From Stichopus chloronotus (Eukaryota > Echinodermata > Holothuroidea > Aspidochirotida > Stichopodidae), in contig CM037830.1 of NCBI GenBank assembly GCA_021234535.1, positions 9,365,252-9,429,251 on the forward strand: a DNA stretch of 64,000 nt, given 5' to 3'. The translations under genes and the position numbers were made by a program. Below are positions 55,801-64,000 of this stretch, piece after piece. A model generated the notes under the pieces. The model did not search any database. It worked only from the letters and a program-made list of their open reading frames with translations, and was not told the origin of the DNA. The stretch's first letter is position 1; each line of letters starts with the position of its first letter.

Positions 55801-58800
55801 CTTTGCTTTTGAATGTAGAAGACTTTAAGGTGCCAATTCAAAGAGGTTATGCCATTTCTGCTGTGATCTGGGAGCTCTTTTGTCCAAAATTTTTTCCCTG
55901 TCAAAATGTATGTATTATCACAGATGTATTGCAAAATTTGTGCCCCCATCACTAGACACTGACAGCACCCTTTCTCCTGTTCAGGTAACACTCTCTGTAT
56001 GCATTCCACTATAATATTCTATCCTCTTTGATCAATACTTAATATGTGGTCCTTGGTTGGCAGAAAGGTTTCAAAAGTCCACCTACTGTATTCTGAGATA
56101 GCAGCTGGCATATAAGCCATCTTCAGCATAGTTATGTTATGGTTACAGGATTAGGACCACCAAAATAAAATCTTTCTTATCTTCCACCTATCGTTTATAC
56201 TGCCAAAACTGCACCTATGTGGGATTACTGTATAATGAAAGCTTCCTCTTTCATGTGTTCAGTTGACAGATTGTCAACATTCGACTAATAGATATCAAAT
56301 TTTCCAGACAAAAGGTATTGAAGTATTGGATGTAAATTGGTCCATTTTAATGTTTTTGCAATGATTCTGTTCAGACAATGTGTAGGGAAAGTCATATATA
56401 TGATAGTAATGCTGCCTGGAGACGCCACTTTAATTGCACGACGTATAGTGAATTTCAATGTTGCATCAAAATTTGTCAGACACTGTGATATACATCATAG
56501 TTGTAATAGTTAATAGCAAAGTTTGGACGTTATATTTGTGAATTCTAAACACAGCCAGTGCACAACCTACTTTACACTTTCTTAACACAGCTTAAAATTG
56601 CTGAGCTCCAAACTTGCAAGACTTAACGGCACAGCGATAAAAGAGGGCAACACACACGGAGTGTGGACAACGAAATCGAAGTCTGTTGCATGCAATGTGA
56701 CACGTCCTATTGAAAATAGATTGAGTGAAACGGTTCAAGACAACCACGTACAGAGTATGATCCAGCAGGCATACAAATGGATGGCAAGACCATTAATTTG
56801 GATCAAAATCACACAAAGTGAAAGGGGTCTGGGATAGATTATAATGTGAAAAATCCACATACACTGTGCAGGCAAATGAGGCTGATGACATTAGTGGGGT
56901 ACAATTGGGACAAACTCAGACGGAGCTAAAATGATCCAAAAAGGGTTCTTAGTGATGCTGTGTAGAAACAAACTGAAAACACAGAGTGAAGTGGTTATAC
57001 ATCAAAATCAGGACAATTAAGTAAAAACTCTGATTGAAGAAATTTGTTAACTGTTAGAGTGAAAATTCCACACACACTGTGATACCTGCCGGCTAAAGAG
57101 ACAAAATAATTGAAATGTAAGAAATACTGTTCACTATGTTCTTATAATGTGAGGGTACACAAACTAGCATCTTTTGATCAAACATATGTTTATGATCCAC
57201 TATTAAAAGGGCACTATAGGAAAACAAAATTATTGCATTTGTATGTGGCACAGCAGAGCACTACACCAAAATAACTATCGAGTAAACAGTATTCAAAGAT
57301 GATTAAAAATTGCAAATAAACAAATTACACTTAACTAATTGTAAATTTGTGTAAGAAACGACTCTCTCTGCTCACCCTCCTCCACCCTATGTATGGAAAA
57401 GTTTAACATGTGCAAAGAATCCAGCTGCCATCTCATAAAGATTTTATATTACATGGATCGAGTCAGTGATGAGGGGGACTGGGACATAAAAATCTGTCTC
57501 TCCGTCAAATCTCCCGTGTTATCTTCTTCATGATATGAACAATGTTGATGGCAATTCACTCCTCCCTCAGATCCAGAACTGCCTATTACACTGGGACAAT
57601 TACAACTCCAAACTTCACTACGATATGGTCAGAAGTGACAGCTCCTGATGAACCATGATCACCTGTAGAGGACTGAAACTCACATCCAGCTAGAAACCAA
57701 AGTTACCTACAATATCCGTCATATATCTCTGGCCTCTCTCATAAATGGGTTCAATATGTGCAGTGAAGTGCAATGATACTGAATGTTATAAAAGTTTCAA
57801 TTGTATGACATAGTGAAAGACTGGGTTAATGTGAGAATGAGAAAAAAGGAAATACAAAATAATGGATTTGATTTCAAGGAATTAGGCTTCTTACTTTATC
57901 CTTCCCAGTCATGGTTTGACTTTCACCTGAGCCAGCTTTGATAAAAGAATGAAAAGGAGAAGTATCTAATGAAAAAGAAGACAGAGCATAAACACAGCTA
58001 CCTGTACACATGAAATAAGTTTAGTAATAAATACTTTAAGGCTTTTAATTTAAGGGCACTGAATATGTATATACTCTCTGGTGAATAACCCTTATGATTG
58101 ACGAAAACCCTTATGATTGCAAGCATAATTCATCCCAAGATGGATTTATCTTATCTCCAAAGCAATTAGCAGTAAACTATGGACCACAAATTGGCAGATA
58201 TAACCGACAGACATGTGCTTAAAAGACTTGAGAGACCTGCAATTGGTCAATTGCATATTCATTTTGTACACAACGTGTAAAACCTGTGCAGCAGAGCATG
58301 TTGCATGTAATAAGCTATGTAACTCTAGACATATAGGATGGCCCAGTTCCATTAAAATGTTCCATTTCTAGGACATGGACACATCATATCACACCAAACC
58401 AAACCATGGCCCCAACAAGTCATGTTGTTGGTTCACAGACAAATAGTGTACATACATTCACAGTATGTAACTTATGTATTGTAACAAACAGTACAGCTAC
58501 TTGCTTGTTTCGCATGTAAGTTGTACTGTGGTAATTGGTAAAGAATTGACGACCCCATGTCACATGCCATAACAGAATATGTTGCATGCATGGACCAGAT
58601 ACGATCATCACTCAAAATAGGAGTGGGGGGGGGAGGGAGAGACAGCAATACATTCATGCAAGCTAATTACATGGTGTCTTTTTATCTATTGAAATGTTAG
58701 CATGCAGTATACATATAATAACAAACTCAGGATGCATAAATTCCAAAAGAACTTTTCACTAAGGTGTGCTCTCAAGCGCAGCTGGTTGTACAGATCCAGG

Positions 58801-61800
58801 AATCCTGCATGGAAGGTGAATCATGGAGTGTAAAGTGAAGTCTTATGCACGACCTGCTTCCTAGGGGATTCTAGGGACCATATGCTTCGTTGTCTCCCCC
58901 CCCCCCCTCCTCATTACCTCATTCCCATGTCCTTTGGATCAACCAGCACTTAAAAATATCCGAACACATGTAAGGATAGTAGGGGTAACATTTTGTAAGT
59001 TCAAAATGAAAATATTACTCAACATAAAAAAAAACTTAATTTACAAAAATGTACATGTTTATAAGGTGCAGCACAAATTGTTTGACTATACTTCAGTCTT
59101 CCCTAAATTTGAAGAGGGTGCACATAAAAAGCACCAACACAAGATGGTTTTGCTCGGAACGCATAAACAGTCGCTGCACGATCTCTTGTATACTGCTTTC
59201 TCATGGTGCTAGAAATGTACAAAAAGATTGACTCTATCCACCATAACAAAACAGGAGACAAAAGAACAAAGTAAAATACACCTGAAAAGAAAATAAACAA
59301 TATCAGCAAAGGAATAAAACAAAAATATTCTTCTATGAATTGCAAACTAATACCTCTGGAGTTTATTGGACAGTTTTTCCAATGATATTTACAAAAGAGT
59401 TTCATGTGGCAATAGAGAGACAAGTCATTATCTTTGCATTTTTGCTCCGTATTTCTTTGCCTGGGTTCATCTTCTTTCCTGCTAGTTTATCACTTTTACA
59501 AGATCAACCTCTCTCCCTGGAGCCAAAGAGCTGGCCATGCATGATCTGATCTTGTCGTATCCGACCAAGCAAATATTCATAAATTCAGACAGGGTAGATA
59601 ACATGTGCATGTAGAAACTCATACAATTACACTGCTTTACTACTAATTGTGAAATAAATTAAGGAGCTTTGATTTTTACTTTTGCAGAGGTCATTTCTGG
59701 GGAAATTTTATTTTGGTTTTTATTAAAGAACATGTAGTTCTTAGTTACCTTCCAATCCATTTAATCCTGCAATTACAGCTGGATTAAAATATCCTTTGCA
59801 TTTTCATTCTATTACTGAATACTGAAATGAAAAGAACTCTCCTCCTGCAGGTTGGACAAACAAGTCTGCATAGTGTCAGAGGTCACACATTGAAAGAAAC
59901 AATTAATCAACACGTAAGCTGACATAACATTTCTCTGAAAGACACCATGCATTGTTACACGCAATTTGGATAATTTGCTAATTTCCTTGAAATTCGGATT
60001 TTGTTCATTGCTAGCCTACTTGCATCTTTCTTCTGGTGACTCCACCTGTTACTTTGAACTGTATTTTTCAGATCTATCTTAAGGAAGAAACACATGTACT
60101 GATGTAAATATCATCTCCGGGGGTTCCCCCCAACTTTCATTATCCCCTCTCCCCTCTACCTCACAAACAAGCTAGCTACACTAAGCACATATGAACAAAA
60201 ACACTGGGGGGTTGCATCTGCGTGGACAATTTCATGAAATTTTGTGATTCTGACCCAATTGCATATTTAATGAACCAGGAAGATATTCATCAGAATATGA
60301 ATTCAGAGGTGGTACGTTTAATTACTATCTGTTTGGGAGAAATTAAATGGTAACAAAATCAAAGCACTTTCTTTTTCCACACATATGTTAAAGCATCTGG
60401 TTCAGAGACACAGGACATTTAATTGTACCATCACCATCTGCTGGTAGAACTGTGTGTTGCCGGTGTTAACAACAACACCACAGGTGCCATTTACATGCTC
60501 TGCAATCACGTGGAAATCACTCAAAAGTGTCAATTACTGCATCTGTGGCAGACAGATTGGTTCTTTTCTCCCTCCTTTTGTTAAAAACACATTACAATAA
60601 ATTACCACAAACGTGGCAAGTTTAATGGGTGTGATACTCTTTGATGATACTCAACCTGTTCTACCACAAAACAGTATCACAAGAAACACTTAAAACAATT
60701 CGATTAGACTATTCATTTAATGTCCAAAGATCTGTTGTGTACTTATCACTCTTACCAAATACAGTTGGCATTTGCAACAATAACTGATGTACCTGCTCAT
60801 GAAATGGCACATTTTACAAAACAATCATTTGACATGGGTTGTGGAACCTTTAACATTAATAATTAGCATTTAATATAAATAGTCAAATCACAATCACTTG
60901 ATTCAAATTTAACATTTAAAATTCCTTTGGCATATTTCTTCAATCATTTCACTGAGTGCTTCTACTGTCCAGCAGTTAAAGAACTTTTTTCCGTCAAAAT
61001 AAATTTAATCATAATTTTTTGCACCAAGAGTAGTTTTCTGACCATTATCATTTGCCAGTTACTAGAGCTGAGGTACCATAATTTTATTTTTTGGGGGGTG
61101 GAGGGTCATAATGTTAAGCACATTACCAATCCCCGAAACAAAATTTGACTCCACAGTTAGAAATCCCTCGCGAGAAGAAAACATCGGTTTTAACTAACAA
61201 CCTGATCAGTGCAATATGATGCATTATTAACATACATATTGGATTGGTCTTCCCTAAGCTGAACTACTGGGGCAGGCCTTTCTGCATACCCATGGGATTG
61301 CACTTCTACGGTTTTGTTTCATGAACAAAGTTTGCTTTGAAATTCTAACATCACTAGGGATGATTCTGAATAACTAGACAAGCAGAATTCATTCCAGCCA
61401 TTTACATCCGCAGCTTTGCTGATGAACGGTACAGTGCACCACTCGTCACACGTGCCTTTCGCTGTAGCAGTGGCTGAGCGAGTTTCCTGTTGCACTCTCG
61501 GTTAAGATCCAAGATGATGTCACACCGCATCGTTTCCATGGCGATGAAGTATCCATGCCATAGGCTCTGATTTTAACTGGTGCTTAGATTCAATGCTAAC
61601 AAACACTATGCACCACTTAAAACCAGGCCCAGGACAATCAAATATTTTGGTTCAATCTTCTTTAGAGGGAAAGCTGCCGCTGTGGTAGTCACTGAGAGGA
61701 CGCCCTCAGTGTGGCCCTTTTCTTTAAAACTGGGATATTCCGCAAAGTGATCCGGTCCACATATCCCTCCATCGAAAATATCAGCATCATGTCAGCAAAG

Positions 61801-63988
61801 CCTTGCATGTTCCAGTCATGCAGGAAAACAGTTACAACTTTATTAAAATGTCATCTTTTTACCTCCGTGGTTAAAACAAATGGTCCTTTGGAAACATCAA
61901 GCTGCACATCAGGTTAATCCATACAATATTTGCATAAAGTATTAAAAGAGCACCAAGCAAGTCAAATAAGTTTTTTACATGATACAAGTTTTGAAAGCTT
62001 GGAAATTAAGATTATTTAAACTTGAATATTTAGAGCATGATTTTAAAATCATGTAATGAATTGTTAGACAGGTGTACCGTACAGAATTTATCAACTAGAT
62101 CCTTGTACTTTTCAAATGCAATATGACATTAGCATATATATTAATGAGAGCAAAATGATGTTGTATGTGCTCATAAAAGTTTTTGGCTAGAATCGAGAAG
62201 GATGCTCTGAAGTTTCAATGGTAAATCAAACTGACTATAAATTTCGATTGAGCTTCCTTGAAAGAACAAGGGCATGTCCAACTAATACAGCATGTGATCA
62301 ATATACTGCATATAATGGTTATTTACTCCTTAATTGGGGTTTCATTCGTACACATACATGGTCAACATATTGGAGGTATTTTCCCAGTTTACTCACATAA
62401 TGTCTTGAATGATAATATTGGGACATGATACACATGTAAAGGGAGGAACTGATAAACAGGTAGCTGCAGCAAATTGCCCCTAGGTACAAAATATAACGCA
62501 AGGAATTTTTGCAACAATTGACTTTAAAAATATTGTCGTCACTCTTTGCATCATTCATGAGAGTGCACTTGTTGTGCTGAGGCAGGTAAGTAAGGAGTGA
62601 AGGAAACTTCATACGAGAATTTATTCAGATTGCTTAACTTTTCTAGTGTCTGAATTAAAGGTTTCTCTCAAATGAAGAGCTGCTGATATTCTCTTTTGAA
62701 TGTACTTTTAATTTCTCATGACTAGACATTCCAAACAAATTCAGACACCATACAGTAGGTACACAAGTATATGTACCTGTATACAATCAATCAGCTACAG
62801 TATGCCACTTGAATTGACCACCATACCAGATAAAATTGAGTGGTGTCCCCAACAACTCTCCGGTATGGGTAGTCACAAGTGACTATACTTCCACATGTCT
62901 TTTATGGAAATTTCACTAATTCATATATTACTCTGCATGCAAACCTACTGTGCAAGCTAACTGCATGATGACATATTACACTGCTGACAGGTATTCAATA
63001 ATGTCTTTTAAGTAGACTGCTTCCTGGTTCAAATTTCAAATGATAAAACATTTAAATTTTCTATAACAAACTCACTGCAAAATCTGGGATAGGGAGGATC
63101 TAGGAAGAGGTATCATGTGTGGTGTGAAGTGGAAAGAGGGCACTACTGTATAGTGTAAGGGGTGTGTTAGGAAGCATCAGGTGGGCAATACTGTACAAAG
63201 TACACGGGAACAGGGGAGCACTGGCACAGATTTGGGGGATGCCTGGCAATTATGACCCATATGGAGGGATATTTAGGAATGGGTGTCTGTTAGTCTGTTA
63301 GTTCTTCCCTATCCTCTTATTGGAGGAGGCGCTATCTTAGATGGAACCATAATCTTGCAGCTTTACACCAAGGTCACCCTACTACCCACTGACTGAACTA
63401 TATACCTGTACATTGGGGGTCTATACCAAATTCACAATATGGTTGCCTTCTGCAGGTGTTTGATGTTCCTGCAAATAGAAAAATTTAACTGAGAATAAAA
63501 CACATCGTTGAGCATCAGCTGCTGTGAATGGTGGGACGAGGGGGAGGGGCACTGGGACATTTCAAGATGGTGGAAGATAGCTGCAGAGTCTCAAAAAGTT
63601 TGAGAACCAATGTTACAGAGGATATGCTATGGGACATGTTCATAAGAAGAAAATGGCATTTAAAGCAACAGGTTAATTGTACTCAAATGCAGCATGGCAA
63701 CCATTATTACTGTTACGAAGTCACAGTCATTGACATTTAAGTGGATAATTTAAACAGCATGACTTTATACAGACAGATGCACACACAGGAATCATGTGCA
63801 AGAAACTAAACCACTGCGGTTTGAAAATCTCACAGATGCAGCCATTACCTAGATCAAAGCCAACATATTGTACATAGTACATATTGACATATATAGTGAC
63901 ATATACAGCATCATGGTAAGCAGATGTAGCCACCTACCTAGTTGCACACTGGCAGATCTTTCATCGGAGTCAGCTTTCAAGAGTTTCA
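37640..63988 (-). CDS. Unrecognised eight-exon protein, at least ~503 residues (5' partial)
   Basis: Exons in transcript order: 63988-63938, 57935-57895, 51693-51621, 44852-44469, 43413-43238, 41078-40872, 39197-38846, 37866-37640. Every junction is in phase (1+2 bases, 0, 1+2, 1+2, 0, 0, 1+2), and seven of eight donors/acceptors are good, so a real gene is likely. The frame ends in TGA; the start lies beyond the window edge or in an unseen exon. The protein is hydrophilic with no signal peptide or membrane segment. It shows a short Lys/Arg/Glu-rich helix (residues about 32-52, EREARRQEKKQRNEEL), a low-complexity Ser/Ala/Thr stretch (about 65-105), a compact motif GWDQLPPHKQELYRLFGPEE, a Trp/Leu-rich DPLWYLLRSK, RKWLPPL and a Pro/Gly-rich tail. 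I do not recognise a family. The basic helix and scattered conserved-looking aromatic motifs would suit a cytoskeletal, ciliary or nuclear scaffold, but that is only an impression. Confidence 0.72.
38846..39197 (-). CDS. Unknown gene, exon 7
   Basis: Acceptor CATCAATAG, donor CAAG|GTACAG. It encodes 117 full codons starting EAQDSGSDCEQDYRKWLPPL, with a charged basic centre (KGRTGKRYHRFHRGQR). It enters in phase 0 and leaves in phase 1. Confidence 0.72.
39198..40871 (-). other. Intron between exons 7 and 6
   Basis: AT-rich, no repeat recognised. The upstream donor is the weak site of this gene, so an unseen small exon here is possible. Confidence 0.45.
40872..41078 (-). CDS. Unknown gene, exon 6, weak donor
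   Basis: Acceptor GCTCTTTAAG; encodes 69 residues from LPPSERVEDSRFHEHVREI to YHPSWEDQE. The only phase-0 donor is GAG|GTTCGT, a poor match to consensus. Reading past it adds VRKAWQA and a TGA at 40848-40850, so this may also serve as an alternative terminal exon. Confidence 0.65.
43238..43413 (-). CDS. Unknown gene, exon 5
   Basis: Acceptor TTTTCCGTCAACAG, donor CGAGAT|GTAAGT. It encodes RAGADPLWYLLRSKSH and continues to SRKQFYTDRD. In-phase with both neighbours. Confidence 0.78.
44469..44852 (-). CDS. Unknown gene, exon 4 (largest)
   Basis: Acceptor ACTTTTCTGCAG, donor AAGGTG|GTGAGT. It encodes 127 full codons: RGRKLQAVPEK, a Ser/Ala/Gly-rich region, then GWDQLPPHKQELYRLFGPEE and a basic end (RVIQVPSALRKQG). 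The sense frame is favoured over the opposite strand by the flanking splice sites and phase. Confidence 0.8.
44853..51620 (-). other. Intron between exons 4 and 3 (6.8 kb)
   Basis: It contains the minus-strand copy of the dispersed repeat (48160-48530). No other element or exon is supported. A 139-codon plus-strand frame at 46125-46544 appears fortuitous. Confidence 0.6.
48160..48530 (-). repeat. Dispersed repeat, copy 3
   Basis: Reverse-oriented relative of 31730-32115. GTATTTCTTTTGTTAGGCCT at 48226-48245 is the complement of the shared core, and upstream blocks match in order. Confidence 0.7.
51621..51693 (-). CDS. Unknown gene, exon 3: basic helix
   Basis: Acceptor GTTCCTTTAAAG, donor ATCG|GTGAGT. 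It encodes EREARRQEKKQRNEELVKKG then KESI, a probable charged alpha-helix. Leaves in phase 1, matching exon 4. Confidence 0.8.
51694..57894 (-). other. Intron between exons 3 and 2 (6.2 kb)
   Basis: It contains the second copy of the CAGGC-ended MITE (54543-54739). No other coding segment is supported. Confidence 0.6.
54543..54739. mobile_element. 197-bp MITE, CAGGCTCGTAT end, perfect 5-bp target duplication (copy 2)
   Basis: Left end CAGGCTCGTATCCAC, right end TATAGGGGCCTG. ATATC flanks it exactly (54538-54542 and 54740-54744). Its reverse complement shares CAGCTTTTTCAGT, GGTTCGATTTTACCACAAGT and GGCTGAGCGGAACTCCAGAT with the 11420-11572 element. It contains a longer middle than copy 1. Confidence 0.88.
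57895..57935 (-). CDS. Unknown gene, exon 2 (41-bp micro-exon)
   Basis: A pyrimidine-rich tract and ATCAAAG acceptor precede CTGGCTCAGG; donor AAA|GTAAGA. It encodes GSGESQTMTGKDK after a split Ala codon. Its small size is offset by matching phase on both sides. Confidence 0.65.
57936..63937 (-). other. Intron between exons 2 and 1 (6.0 kb)
   Basis: It holds a C12 run (58896-58907). Near 63588-63614 the minus strand reads CATTGGTTCTCAAACTTTTT, resembling a hAT terminus, but no partner end was found. Confidence 0.5.
63938..63988 (-). CDS. Unknown gene, first visible exon
   Basis: Acceptor AAAATTCAG, donor CTAG|GTAGGT. It encodes KLLKADSDERSASVQL between partial codons. In-frame stops lie just upstream, so it must be spliced from an exon beyond the window. 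The window edge leaves only 12 bases to judge the acceptor. Confidence 0.5.
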
Positions 63989-64000
63989 CTGAATTTTAAT

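Overview
The window looks like nuclear DNA of an animal, most likely a marine invertebrate deuterostome; an echinoderm such as a sea cucumber is my best guess, at low confidence. It is AT-rich, with small exons, GT/AG introns of 1-6 kb, many non-autonomous DNA transposons and many poly-C/poly-G tracts. No rRNA, tRNA, operon, CRISPR or viral structure is visible.

Layout. (1) 528-3227, plus strand: the visible part of a Golgi-type (type II membrane) glycosyltransferase gene. One short exon carries the signal anchor and one large exon carries the nucleotide-sugar transferase domain with a D-C-D motif. The true first exon is not resolved. (2) 3228-12005: intergenic, with a hAT-like element at 7052-7823, a small MITE at 11420-11572 and a CRE palindrome at 11829-11836 just before the next gene. 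(3) 12006-27575, plus strand: a complete six-exon ARF-family small GTPase gene, 182 residues, including a first exon of only 22 codons. Its introns hold two copies of one hAT-like element, a Tigger/pogo-like element, a 295-bp MITE and a ~144-bp-period tandem array rich in AGGTCA half-sites. (4) 27576-37639: convergent intergenic space and presumed 3' UTRs. (5) 37640-63988, minus strand: an eight-exon gene, open at its 5' side, for a charged, probably soluble protein of at least ~503 residues that I do not recognise. Splice phases match at all seven junctions, but one donor is weak and may give an alternative C-terminus.

The three genes show no functional link: a secretory-pathway enzyme, a membrane-traffic GTPase and an unknown protein. 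The main observations beyond gene models are the transposon families with legible target-site duplications (including two families with perfect 5-bp duplications), a dispersed repeat in three copies, the half-site-bearing array in an ARF intron, and substitutions in the ARF protein. I found no convincing new multi-gene system.
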